NCBI GenBank assembly: GCA_005880985.1
Contig: VBIQ01000005.1
Location: 372,001-436,000, forward strand
Direction: 5' to 3'
DNA length: 64,000 nucleotides
DNA from: Chloroflexota bacterium
GTDB lineage: Bacteria > Chloroflexota > Dormibacteria > Aeolococcales > Aeolococcaceae
The notes beneath the pieces were generated by a model that worked only from the letters and a program-made list of their open reading frames with translations, was not told the origin of the DNA and searched no databases. Within the stretch, counting starts at the first letter, position 1. Every line of letters starts with the position of its first letter. Of this stretch, positions 34,574 through 42,496 are shown piece after piece. A program made the translations under genes and the position numbers.

Positions 34574-35221
34574 GTGATCGCCTACCAGGCCCTGGTCGAC
34601 CGCGTTGTCGCCTGCCGTGCCTGCCCGCGCATGGAAGGGCGCCGCCGCGTCCTCGGTGAGGGCAACGGTCCGCTGCGGGCGTCGGCGCTGCTGGTGGGTC
34701 TCGCACCGGGACGTCACGGCGCCGATCGCACCGGCATCCCCTTTGTCGGCGACCGCAGCGGGGCCGTGCTCGACGGCCTGTTGCAGCGCTGCGGGCTGCG
34801 GCGGGAGGATGTCTTCGTCACCAACGCGGTGCTCTGCAACCCTCGCGACGCGGAGGGACGCAACGCCGAACCGACGGCGGCGGAGCTCACGAGCTGCCGC
34901 GGCCACCTCGCCGCCACCCTGCAGCTGGTCGAGGCGCCGCTGGTGGTGGCACTCGGTCGCACCGCCTTTCGCGCCGTCCTCGCCACCGCTCCCGCGAGCC
35001 TGCGCTTCGAGGACTGCCTGGGAATGGCGCGCCGCTGGACCGGTGGGTGGCTGCTGGCCGCGACCTACCACCCGGGCCCGCGGGTGACCAATCACCCCGT
35101 CCGGCGCCGCCACCTGGAGGAGCAGTGGACCGCGCTCTTCGGCGCGACCGCGCCGGGCCGTCAGGCGGACAGTGCCGGCGCCGGGGTGCCGGCGGTGGTG
35201 AAGCTCCAGACGCGGGCGTAG
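34574..35221 (+). CDS. Iron-sulfur uracil-DNA glycosylase (family 5/UdgB-like)
   Basis: 215 residues. Removes uracil or deaminated bases from DNA. Fe-S cysteines are CRAC (14 and 17) plus CNP and the SC in LTSCRGH. Motif 1 GLAPGRHGADRTG, with FVGDRSG after it, and motif 3 YHPGPRVTNHP are closer to family 5 (UdgB) than family 4, where GEAPG-xxED is usual, so the catalytic Asp/Asn position is Ala/His-like. Start GTG 34574 is preferred over TTG 34556 because of the promoter spacing. The last 61 bases overlap the opposite-strand TPR gene. Confidence 0.87.
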   Translation: MIAYQALVDRVVACRACPRMEGRRRVLGEGNGPLRASALLVGLAPGRHGADRTGIPFVGDRSGAVLDGLLQRCGLRREDVFVTNAVLCNPRDAEGRNAEPTAAELTSCRGHLAATLQLVEAPLVVALGRTAFRAVLATAPASLRFEDCLGMARRWTGGWLLAATYHPGPRVTNHPVRRRHLEEQWTALFGATAPGRQADSAGAGVPAVVKLQTRA

Positions 35222-37125
35222 GTGCGGCCTCCGACCGTCCCGCGCAGCTGGACGGTGTAGCGGGTGCCCGGCCGCAGCGATGTACGCGGCAGCAGCGATG
35301 CCGAGTTCTCGGTGTCGACCGAGGGAGCCAGCCGGAAGGCGTCGAGCGCAGCCCCGTTGGGACCGCTGAGGGTGAAGGAGGAGACGCGCACCACCGCGCC
35401 GCTCGGGAAGGTCACGGTCACCGGGTAGCCGGTGACGCGAGGCCCGCCGGCGGGCACCGGGTCGGGCAGCTCGTTGTCGACGAAGCTGGTGGGGACGCGA
35501 TCGGCACCGTCCGGTGGGTAGGCCACCGGCGCGGCGCCGGGCGACCCGCCCGCGGCGAAGCCGAACTCCATGTCCTCCATCGGCAGCGGGCCGAGGACGG
35601 CGTCCGCATAGCCGATGGCGCGCAGGTCGGGACGCAGGATGGGGATGCGGTGGTAGACGCTGTCGACCCAATCACCCACCGCCGCGTCCGCCGAGCCGCG
35701 GTGGGTGATGTCCTCGCCGACCGGGCCGGCGGAGTAGTCGAAGGCCAGGGCCCGGTCGGGGGCGCGGACGCCGGTGAACCCGGGCGTGCCTACCGTCTCG
35801 CGGTGGATTCCCAGCTTGGCCACCGCCGGCGAAGCGTTGTTGAACAACCAGTAATAGGTGTGGGAGAGGGCGGCGGCGGAGAGGCGGCTGTCGAGCACCA
35901 CCGGCGCCAGGCCGGCGGCGGCGCGAACCCGGTTGACCGCCTCCAGGCCGCGCTGCGCATGGGCGGCGACGGTCGCGTCCGGATCGGGAACGGTGCGCGC
36001 CGGTCGCGGGACGAGCTCGTCCCCGCCGGCGACCGCGCTGGCGATCTCCCGCCGGCCGCGGGTCTGGTCATGCTCCACGTCACGCGCCAGGTTGAGCAGG
36101 TAGGCGGCCGCCTGGGCGTCGTCGGGGCGGGCGTCGAGAGACCGCTGCAGCAGCGCATCGGCGGTGGCGGAGTCGTGGTCGAGGGCCATCGCCACCTGGG
36201 CGTTGAGGTCGAGCAGCCCGCTGTCGCGCGGTTGCAGCGGCAGGGCGCGCCGGAGGGCCCGTGCCGCGGTCAGGTAGTCGCTCTGCAGCAGCGCCGCCCC
36301 CGCCAGTCCCTGCAACAGCTCGACATCATCGGGTGCGAGGGCCAGGGCGCGGTCGAAGGCCTGGCGCGCCTGGCCGACGTCACCGGCGTTGAAGGCCGCG
36401 CCGGCCAGCTCGGAGGCGCGTTCCACCCAGTCCGGCTGGACCGCGAGGGCGGCACGAAGGTGGGTCAGCTGGGAAGCGGTGTCACCCTGGTCGAAGGCGA
36501 GGTTGGCCTGCTCGCGCTCGACCTCTGCGCGCTGGTAGACGGAGGCGCTCGGGGCCAGCAGCGCGGCCGCGCTCAGCTCGGCCGCGGCGCCGGCGCTGTC
36601 GCCCCGGTCGGACAGCGCCTCACCGAGGAACAGACGCGCCAGCGGCTCGCGCTCGGACAGCGACACGGCTCGGCGGCCGGCCGCGACGGCGGCATCGATC
36701 TGGTCGGTCCAGTCCAGAACTCGGCAGAGGATCGCCTGGGCGCGGGCGCTGTCCGGGGCGAGGGCGACGGCGCGCTTCGCCTCGGAGAGCGCCATCGGGT
36801 GGTGCCGGTAGTTGAGAAAGAGCGCGTAGGCGGCATGGACCAGCGCATCGCGGGGATGGTCGCGCCCGGCGGTGGCATAGGCACGCTCGGCCGGCGCGTA
36901 GCGGTTGCTGAAGAAGAGGGCGTCGGCGGCGGCGACCGCCGCCGCCGCCGACGTGCTCGGGGCGCCGGTGGGCGGGGTGGTCGACCGGCGGGAGCCGGCC
37001 GGCCTGGTCAGCTCCGCGATCGCGGTGCCCCCCAGCGCTCCGGCGACCAGCAGCGCGACCAGCGGCATCCAGCGCGCCCGCAGGTGACGAGCCGCTCCCC
37101 CCGCACCCCCCGTCGACGGCGTCAC
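35161..37125 (-). CDS. Membrane-anchored TPR protein with a CAP/SCP domain
   Basis: 654 residues. One N-terminal membrane helix (about 21-38) and a short linker precede about eight tetratricopeptide repeats (~60-370), for example GDVGQARQAFDRALALAPDD. A CAP (SCP/PR1) domain follows: LEAVNRVRAAAGLAPVVLDS near 405-424, then LSAAALSHTYYWL and ITHRGSADAAVGDWVDSVYHR, giving the His and Glu/His cavity residues. A beta-sandwich tail with FTLSGPNGAAL and RTYARVWSFT ends the protein. Role unknown; it should face the outside. GTG start overlaps the stop of the NIF3-like gene by 4 bases. Confidence 0.8.
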   Translation of the reverse strand: MTPSTGGAGGAARHLRARWMPLVALLVAGALGGTAIAELTRPAGSRRSTTPPTGAPSTSAAAAVAAADALFFSNRYAPAERAYATAGRDHPRDALVHAAYALFLNYRHHPMALSEAKRAVALAPDSARAQAILCRVLDWTDQIDAAVAAGRRAVSLSEREPLARLFLGEALSDRGDSAGAAAELSAAALLAPSASVYQRAEVEREQANLAFDQGDTASQLTHLRAALAVQPDWVERASELAGAAFNAGDVGQARQAFDRALALAPDDVELLQGLAGAALLQSDYLTAARALRRALPLQPRDSGLLDLNAQVAMALDHDSATADALLQRSLDARPDDAQAAAYLLNLARDVEHDQTRGRREIASAVAGGDELVPRPARTVPDPDATVAAHAQRGLEAVNRVRAAAGLAPVVLDSRLSAAALSHTYYWLFNNASPAVAKLGIHRETVGTPGFTGVRAPDRALAFDYSAGPVGEDITHRGSADAAVGDWVDSVYHRIPILRPDLRAIGYADAVLGPLPMEDMEFGFAAGGSPGAAPVAYPPDGADRVPTSFVDNELPDPVPAGGPRVTGYPVTVTFPSGAVVRVSSFTLSGPNGAALDAFRLAPSVDTENSASLLPRTSLRPGTRYTVQLRGTVGGRTYARVWSFTTAGTPAPALSA

Positions 37126-37961
37126 GCGGGCGGGCTGCTCGGGATCACGCCGCTGGTGCGCGTCACCGCGACACCATCCGCCTCCAGCGCGTCGATCACG
37201 CGGTTGATGCCGATGCTGTCGGTTGCCATGTGCCCGGTGACGATCAGGGCCTTGCCCCCCGACGTCTCCGCGGCCAGGCGACCGAGGTCGTCCTCGGCGA
37301 TGTGCATCGCCAGGATGGTGTCGACGCCGGCGCGCCAGTACTCGCGAAAGACGTCGTAACCGCCGTTGGTCCCCCCCGCCATCGCCACCGTCCAGCGTCC
37401 CAGTGGCTGGTCGACATCCCCGATCCAGGCCTCGGGCCTAGTCAGGGCCGCCTCCATCTCGGGAAACTCGCCCAGCCAGGCGATCGCGTCCGCTACGGTG
37501 GCACCGTCGCCGTCGCGCTTGCGCAGTAGCTCGACGATGGCGTCGCGGCCGAGGATGTCGCAGGCGAGATGGATGTTGCCCAGCGGCACGCCGATCAGCC
37601 TGGCCACGTCGACCACGCGGTTGTAATTGCTCATGTGGGTGGCACGGTGCGGCCGCTGCAGCCGGCGTTGCACCGCCGCGGTGGCGACCTCGCGGGCGAC
37701 GCCCTCCGCCGTCATCTGCTCGACCTGGCGCATCACCACCTTGGGAAAGTCCATGCGCGCGTGCTCGCCGAGCGGATGGTGGGCGACGACCGCGTCGTAT
37801 CCCGCGTCACGGGCATAGAGCAGCTCGCCGACATCGATGTCGACGCCAAACAGCACGTGGCGCAGGTCGCCGGGCGCTTCGACGTAGACCTGGGAGTCGG
37901 CCGGAACCTCATCGCAGCCTGCCAGCCGTGCCGTCACGACCAGCATCTGCGCCAGGTTCAT
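37122..37961 (-). CDS. NIF3/DUF34 family metal-binding protein
   Basis: 279 residues. The dinuclear metal ligands of the family are visible: VVAHHPLGEH near 59-68 and the C-terminal GHMATDSIG near 243-251. DUF34/NIF3 proteins are widespread; suggested roles include GTP cyclohydrolase-like or metal-chaperone functions, none settled. Sequence between the halves is shorter than in YqfO-type members and lacks a PII-like insertion. ATG 37961 follows a CATAAT box by eight bases, and the TPR-CAP gene follows in the same operon. Confidence 0.8.
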   Translation of the reverse strand: MNLAQMLVVTARLAGCDEVPADSQVYVEAPGDLRHVLFGVDIDVGELLYARDAGYDAVVAHHPLGEHARMDFPKVVMRQVEQMTAEGVAREVATAAVQRRLQRPHRATHMSNYNRVVDVARLIGVPLGNIHLACDILGRDAIVELLRKRDGDGATVADAIAWLGEFPEMEAALTRPEAWIGDVDQPLGRWTVAMAGGTNGGYDVFREYWRAGVDTILAMHIAEDDLGRLAAETSGGKALIVTGHMATDSIGINRVIDALEADGVAVTRTSGVIPSSPPA

Positions 37962-37969
37962 GACGGCCG

Positions 37970-37975
37970 ATTATG
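37970..37975 (-). promoter_or_regulatory. -10 box of NIF3-family gene (leaderless type)
   Basis: CATAAT on the minus strand, eight bases before ATG 37961. Confidence 0.5.
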
Positions 37976-37982
37976 CCAGCGG

Positions 37983-39128
37983 TCAGCCGCCTCCACCCGC
38001 CGACGAGACCACCGGCACCGACACGTCGGCGGGACGCCTCCAGCGGCTGTCGGCGCCCACCGCACCCATCCGCGCTGCCGCATCGGCGGCGAAGAAGCAG
38101 GCGATGCCGAAAGCGAGACCGATCACCGTGTCGGCGACGTAGTGCTCACCCAGGTAGAGGACCCCGAAGGACAGGGTGAGCGGATAGAGCATCCACAACC
38201 AGGCGGCACGATTGCGCAGGCCCTTGACGGCGACGATGGTGCAGGCGATCACCATCGGCACCGCGACGTGCAGCGACGGCATGGCGGCGTTGGGCTCGGG
38301 GTCGGCACCGGAGTAGAAGCTGCCGAAGCCACCGAACTGCTGCAGCGTCTCGACGACGTAGCGGTGCACCGGGGGCAGCCATCCCTGCTTGGCGGCGAGC
38401 CAGGGCGGCATCTCGGGAAAGACCAGGTAGGCGAGAAAGCCGGCCGCCATCACCAGGAAGTAGGCCGACACGAAGGTGCCGAAGCGCTCGCGGTGGCGCG
38501 TCCACAACCAGAGACCGGCGACCAGCGGGGCCGCGAAGTGGAAGAGGTACTCGACCACCAGGAGCACCGCCATCCCCTGGGCCAGCAGGCCGGTGCCGAT
38601 GTGTTGCTGCAGCCAGGTGGTGGAGACGGCGCCTCCCAGCAGGGTCCGCTCGAAGACGATGGGGCCGACGGTGTGGACGGTGCCGGCGACGCGGGCGCCG
38701 ACCGAGGTGAGGTCCTCGAACATCACCGCGACGAACAGGAACGGCAGCCAGTCCCAGACGAAGGGACGGGCACGGCCGACGATGGCGAAGAGCACCAGCC
38801 CGAGCAGGAGCGCGTGCTCCGAGGTCAGTCCCACCGCCCGGGTGGCCATCAGGGCGATGGAGAGCACGGCGTACGCCGCCATCGCGGTGTAGACGAGGGG
38901 GCGCTGGCGGAAGGCGTGGACGCTGCGGCGCGCCGGGGGCGATGCGATAGCGGCGTTGACCGTGCGCGCAGCGCGTTCCATCGCCTCGGCGGTGGCCTGC
39001 AGCCGCTGGCGGGCGGCCGCAGCATCGTCGGCCAGGCGCTGGCGGGTGGCGGGCATCAACGCCGGCGGCCGCGGGCTCATCCGGGGTCGGCGGGACTCCC
39101 CGCTGGCGATGGGCCAGGGCCAGGCCAT
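37983..39128 (-). CDS. PAP2-family membrane phosphatase or inositol-phosphotransferase-like protein
   Basis: About 381 residues from ATG 39128. About seven membrane segments. Catalytic PAP2 blocks in the C-terminal third: AAMPSLHVAVPM (with the His) and YLGEHYVADTVIG (His, Asp); the upstream GSFYSGADPEP and YLVFPEMPPW segments resemble the mycobacterial/actinobacterial PAP2_3 group (Aur1-like). It likely acts on a lipid phosphate or transfers a phospho-head group at the membrane. The N-terminal 60 residues are a hydrophilic coil. In-frame ATGs at 39188, 39080 and 39056 make the start uncertain. Confidence 0.83.
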   Translation of the reverse strand: MAWPWPIASGESRRPRMSPRPPALMPATRQRLADDAAAARQRLQATAEAMERAARTVNAAIASPPARRSVHAFRQRPLVYTAMAAYAVLSIALMATRAVGLTSEHALLLGLVLFAIVGRARPFVWDWLPFLFVAVMFEDLTSVGARVAGTVHTVGPIVFERTLLGGAVSTTWLQQHIGTGLLAQGMAVLLVVEYLFHFAAPLVAGLWLWTRHRERFGTFVSAYFLVMAAGFLAYLVFPEMPPWLAAKQGWLPPVHRYVVETLQQFGGFGSFYSGADPEPNAAMPSLHVAVPMVIACTIVAVKGLRNRAAWLWMLYPLTLSFGVLYLGEHYVADTVIGLAFGIACFFAADAAARMGAVGADSRWRRPADVSVPVVSSAGGGG

Positions 39129-39139
39129 GACTGCGTGAT

Positions 39140-39177
39140 CCCTCCAGGCCGCTGCCGCGGCATCAGCGGATGGAGGG
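39140..39177 (-). promoter_or_regulatory. Strong hairpin masking the ribosome binding site of the PAP2 gene
   Basis: On the minus strand CCCTCCA (39171-39177) can pair with TGGAGGG (39140-39146), and inside it CCGCTG (39164-39169) with CAGCGG (39049-type inner arm at 39149-39154), with loops of one to two bases and a nine-base apex. The 3' arm holds GGAGGG, 11 bases before ATG 39128. A TAAGCT box at 39215-39220 could start the transcript. Confidence 0.5.
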
Positions 39178-39295
39178 CACGACACCATGACCGCGCGCAC
39201 CCCCCTTGGCCGCCAGCTTAGGGCATCGCCGCCGCTTTGTGAGCCCCCACGCCGACCGCAACCGAGCTGCAACGCGGCGCGTATCACCTGATGAG

Positions 39296-39658
39296 ATGGC
39301 AACCCTGCACCGCACCAGCGACGAGATCCGCGAGGCCCTGCTGCGCCAGCAGCGGCAGCGGCGTGAGCGCCGGCGGGCGCTGCGCCCGATCCGGCTGATC
39401 GACGCCCTCCTCGAGGACCTCGAGGAGCTCCACCTGGCCGGGCGTCAGCGCGTGCCGGTCACCGTCCAGCCCCGCCTGGCCGAGCTCGAGACGGCCCTTC
39501 CTGCCGAGCTCACCCGTGAGCTGCCCACCCGGGTCACCATCGTCCACCTGATGGACCTCCTCTACGAGGTCCAGGACGCGCTGCTCAGCCGCAAGACGCC
39601 CGGCCGCGGCCCCGGCGACGGAGAGGAGATGGGGGCCCGGCTACCCGAGGCGTCCTGA
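39296..39658 (+). CDS. Hypothetical charged protein
   Basis: 120 residues, rich in Arg, Leu and Glu. The first third is a basic helix (LLRQQRQRRERRRALRP), followed by predicted helices LIDALLEDLEELHL and VTIVHLMDLLYEVQDALL. No family recognised; likely an all-alpha soluble or nucleic-acid-associated protein. ATG 39296 is chosen because the longer frame upstream is antisense to the PAP2 leader. Confidence 0.6.
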   Translation: MATLHRTSDEIREALLRQQRQRRERRRALRPIRLIDALLEDLEELHLAGRQRVPVTVQPRLAELETALPAELTRELPTRVTIVHLMDLLYEVQDALLSRKTPGRGPGDGEEMGARLPEAS

Positions 39659-39681
39659 GCCGGACCTGCCGGCGGCAGCCC

Positions 39682-39687
39682 TACCCT
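39682..39687 (+). promoter_or_regulatory. -10 box of mogA (leaderless type)
   Basis: TACCCT, six bases before GTG 39694. Confidence 0.45.
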
Positions 39688-39693
39688 GGATGG

Positions 39694-40239
39694 GTGCGAG
39701 AGAGATCGGCGCCGGTCCGGGCGGCGGTGGTGACGGTCAGCGACGCCGGTGCGCGGGGGGAGCGCCGTGACGAGAGCGGCGATCTGATCGTCGCCCGCCT
39801 CGGCGGGTTGCCGGCCCAGGTGGTGTTCCGCACCATGGTCCCCGACGAGCCGGCGCAGATCCGGTCCGCCGTGCTCGACGGCATCGCCGCCGCCGCCCTG
39901 GTGGTGGTCAACGGCGGCACCGGGCTCGGACCGCGCGACGTCACCCCCCAGAGCGTGCGCGAGCTGCTCGATTACGAGGTGCCGGGAATGGTGGAGGCGA
40001 TGCGCGCCTCCGGGATGCGCTCGACGCCGCACGCCATGCTGTCGCGCCAGCTGGTCGGCGTCAGGGCCGGTTGCCTGGTCCTGGTTCTTCCCGGCAGCCC
40101 GCGGGCGGTGGCCGAGTGCCTCGAGGCGGTTTGGCCGGCGCTTCCGCACGCGCTGGGACTGCTCGCCGGCGAGGCGCATCCCCACTCCGCCGCCCCCGAT
40201 AGCCGTCCCTCCGAGGCGGCACCGCGTCCCGGCGCCTAG
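39694..40239 (+). CDS. mogA: Molybdopterin adenylyltransferase (MogA/MoaB family)
   Basis: 181 residues. Adenylates molybdopterin before metal insertion. The MoCF_biosynth signature is clear: VVTVSDAGARGERRDESGD near 11-29, VVNGGTGLGPRDVTPQSV near 70-87 and the late LVLPGSPRAV. The last ~20 residues are a Pro/Ser tail. It is convergent with moaC; the two stop codons share CTAG at 40236-40239. Confidence 0.9.
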   Translation: MRERSAPVRAAVVTVSDAGARGERRDESGDLIVARLGGLPAQVVFRTMVPDEPAQIRSAVLDGIAAAALVVVNGGTGLGPRDVTPQSVRELLDYEVPGMVEAMRASGMRSTPHAMLSRQLVGVRAGCLVLVLPGSPRAVAECLEAVWPALPHALGLLAGEAHPHSAAPDSRPSEAAPRPGA

Positions 40240-40745
40240 AGCGGACGGTCGTCCGGCCGGCGGGTCTCGCCGCTGCGCCCACCGCTCTTGTCCACCAGCC
40301 CGATCCCATCGATCACCGCCCAGCGGTCCGACGACTTGATCATGTCGACGACGGTCAGCGCCGCCACCGCCACCGCGGTGAGCGCCTCCATCTCCACCCC
40401 GGTCCTCCCCACGCATCGGGCCGCGGACGTGATGCGCACCCCGGGAAGGTCGGTGTCGACGGCGAGGTCCAGTTCGAGATGGGTGAGCGGCAGGGGATGG
40501 CAGAGGGGAAGCAGCTCCGCGGTGCGCTTCGCGGCCATGATGCCGGCGACCCGGGCGACGGCGATCACGTCCCCCTTGGCCGCCCCGCCGGCGGCGATTC
40601 GGGCAGCGGTAACGGCGTCGCAGCGCACCCGGCCCTGGGCACGTGCCACGCGCTCGGATTCCGGCTTGGCGGAGACGTCGACCATCCGCGCCCGCCCCCG
40701 AGGGTCGAGGTGCGACAGCTGTCCGGCCTCGGCCGACGCGTCCAC
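40236..40745 (-). CDS. moaC: Cyclic pyranopterin monophosphate synthase MoaC
   Basis: 169 residues. Second step of molybdenum-cofactor synthesis. Family blocks: GRARMVDVSAKPES near 17-30, KGDVIAVARVAGIMAAKRT, LCHPLPL with the catalytic His, VEMEALTAV and the catalytic Lys in DMIKSSDR. Length matches E. coli MoaC (161). GTG 40745 follows a TACCAT box by six bases. moaA, moaD and moaE are not in the window. Confidence 0.94.
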   Translation of the reverse strand: MDASAEAGQLSHLDPRGRARMVDVSAKPESERVARAQGRVRCDAVTAARIAAGGAAKGDVIAVARVAGIMAAKRTAELLPLCHPLPLTHLELDLAVDTDLPGVRITSAARCVGRTGVEMEALTAVAVAALTVVDMIKSSDRWAVIDGIGLVDKSGGRSGETRRPDDRPL

Positions 40746-40751
40746 GGCCGC

Positions 40752-40757
40752 ATGGTA
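40752..40757 (-). promoter_or_regulatory. -10 box of moaC (leaderless type)
   Basis: TACCAT on the minus strand, six bases before GTG 40745. Confidence 0.45.
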
Positions 40758-40776
40758 CGGCCGCGAGCGCTGTCCG

Positions 40777-41166
40777 CTATGCGGGGACGGACGAACCCTC
40801 GGTGAGGAACGACCGGATCACCGCGCCCAGTCCGATCAGGCTGAAGGGCTTGTTGATGAAGCGGTCGGCGCCGGCGACCCGGCCGCGCTCGACGTCGTCG
40901 TCGCGGGAGAGCGCGGTGAACATCAGCACTGGGATGGTGCGGGTCGCCTCGTCACTCTTCAGCCGCCGGCAGCATTCGAGCCCGTCGAGCCCGGGCATCA
41001 TCACGTCGAGGATGATCAAATCGGGACGCTGCGCCGCCACCTCCGCCAATCCCTGCTCGCCGTTGTCGGCGGTGACGACCTCGTAGCCCTCGATGCCCAG
41101 GTACATCGAGACCACGTGGAGAAGGCGCGGGTCATCGTCGACGACGAGAATGCGGCGGCGGGACAT
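40777..41166 (-). CDS. Single-domain response regulator (receiver only)
   Basis: 129 residues. CheY-like receiver: acidic triad VVDDDP near 7-12, phosphorylated Asp in LDVMMPGLDG near 54-63, switch Thr in MFTALS and Lys in INKPFS. No output domain. It could relay phosphate from an orphan kinase such as the one at 11820-12554. The ATG at 41166 is used because the receiver strand begins five residues later; the frame upstream of it is not receiver-like. A TATACT box at 41206-41211 predicts a leader of about 30 bases. Confidence 0.9.
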   Translation of the reverse strand: MSRRRILVVDDDPRLLHVVSMYLGIEGYEVVTADNGEQGLAEVAAQRPDLIILDVMMPGLDGLECCRRLKSDEATRTIPVLMFTALSRDDDVERGRVAGADRFINKPFSLIGLGAVIRSFLTEGSSVPA

Positions 41167-41205
41167 GATGGGGAGGTGCAGTCCTGCTGAGGTGGGCGTA
41201 CGGCG

Positions 41206-41211
41206 AGTATA
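41206..41211 (-). promoter_or_regulatory. -10 box of receiver-protein gene
   Basis: TATACT on the minus strand, five of six to consensus, 40 bases before ATG 41166. Confidence 0.5.
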
Positions 41212-41286
41212 GGGGCGCCATTCCGGTCCACACGGCGGCCGACACGGGAGCGGCAAGGCTGTGACGCGGCCGTTGCGCCGCCAAGG

Positions 41287-41904
41287 TCAGAGGCACCCGT
41301 CGGCATTCGCCCGAGTGTCAGGACGGTGGAAGCCGAACGTCATCCCCGTCTGTCCCACCCTGACGCACTCGAGATAGATGCTGAGCCCGGCGAGGATGGG
41401 GTTGGCGCTGAGGACGTCCTGGAGGTTGACAGAGCCGGCGGCCAGGCGCCGGGCGATGGCGTCGCGGGCGAAGCTCGGCAGGGCCACCTCGCCGACATCG
41501 ACCGAGCGCACCTCGACGCTGAGCCGCGGCGGCCCCCCCGGGTCGGTGGTGAGACGGACCGCCATACGGCCGATCGCCACCACCGTGAAGGGGCCGGCGG
41601 TGGTGCGCCCGTCGACCACCAGCAGACCGGCGCGGACCCGCGCCTCGGGGTCGCGCAGCCGCTGCCGGTCGGGGTTCTCGGCTCGGAGCACCACTGTCAT
41701 GTCGTGCTCCGACAGGGTGATCGCGGCGTGGGGCGCCGCCGCCAGCCCGGCCGCCAACCGGGGGCCGAGCGCGGCGGCGACGGCCATCTCGGTGTCGCCG
41801 TCGTCGGGTCCCCGGGGCGGGCCACCGAGATCGGGAGTGACCAGGGCTCGCACCCCGTAGACGGCGACCGCGGTGATGGCGGCGGCGAGGAGGATCAGTA
41901 CCAC
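41287..41904 (-). CDS. LmeA-like (DUF2993) membrane-anchored protein
   Basis: 205 residues. N-terminal membrane helix (about 1-22) and an exported part of alternating strands (ITLSEHDMTVVLRAENP, GPFTVVAIGRMAVRLT, RLSVEVRSVDVGEVALP) followed by a helix ARDAIARRLAAG. The pattern resembles DUF2993/LmeA phospholipid-binding proteins of actinobacteria. The start is uncertain because the frame continues upstream; GTG 41904 begins the membrane helix almost at once. Confidence 0.6.
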   Translation of the reverse strand: MVLILLAAAITAVAVYGVRALVTPDLGGPPRGPDDGDTEMAVAAALGPRLAAGLAAAPHAAITLSEHDMTVVLRAENPDRQRLRDPEARVRAGLLVVDGRTTAGPFTVVAIGRMAVRLTTDPGGPPRLSVEVRSVDVGEVALPSFARDAIARRLAAGSVNLQDVLSANPILAGLSIYLECVRVGQTGMTFGFHRPDTRANADGCL

Positions 41905-41963
41905 CAGCCAGCCGCGGCCGTGCTCCGCCGATGGCCCCGCCGGCGGGGTCCTGCCATGGCCCC

Positions 41964-42479
41964 TCAGCGTACGCGCCGGGCGATCAGCAGGGCCGAGGCG
42001 GCGGCGGCGACCAGGCCGAGCACGGCGGCCAACGCCAGCCCCCCGGCGCCCGCGCCGCCGCCGGTCGCCTCGGCGGCGGCGGACGGCGACCCGGGGCTGC
42101 TGCTCGACCGATCGCTGGAGGTGGAGCTCGACGCGTCACCGCCGGAGGGTGACGGCGAGGCGGTCGACGTCGCCGGGGTGGGGGTGGGCGACGGCGGCGG
42201 GGTCGCCGGAGGAGCGGCCCCGGGGGGCCCCGGGCTGAGGCTGAGCGCGGTCGCGCTCGGCGACGCCGGCGGGCTCGACGGGTGCAGAGAGGGCGAGAGG
42301 GAGGGGCAGAGCAGGCAGATCGGCGTCTCGCGGGCAGAACTCGCCGCCCGGCCGTTCGCCGCCGCCTGTGCCGGCGCGGGCGCAGAGCGCAGCGCCGGGA
42401 CAAGCACCAGGCCGACGACACCGACCGCGGTTGCCAGCAGGACGCCGGCAGCGGCCCGGCGTCGGGTGCCAGCAGCCAC
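41964..42479 (-). CDS. Secreted Pro/Ser/Thr-rich protein with C-terminal membrane anchor
   Basis: 171 residues from GTG 42479. Signal peptide about 1-35 (basic start TRRRAA, then a Val/Leu core). The mature protein has a CLLC pair at about 56-59, a ~90-residue Pro/Ser/Thr region and a C-terminal hydrophobic span (GGLALAAVLGLVAAAAS) followed by IARRVR. There is no LPxTG motif, so it is a membrane-anchored wall-spanning stalk rather than a sortase substrate. Low complexity makes the coding call moderate. Confidence 0.6.
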   Translation of the reverse strand: MAAGTRRRAAAGVLLATAVGVVGLVLVPALRSAPAPAQAAANGRAASSARETPICLLCPSLSPSLHPSSPPASPSATALSLSPGPPGAAPPATPPPSPTPTPATSTASPSPSGGDASSSTSSDRSSSSPGSPSAAAEATGGGAGAGGLALAAVLGLVAAAASALLIARRVR

Positions 42480-42496
42480 GCGGGACGATCCCGAGC

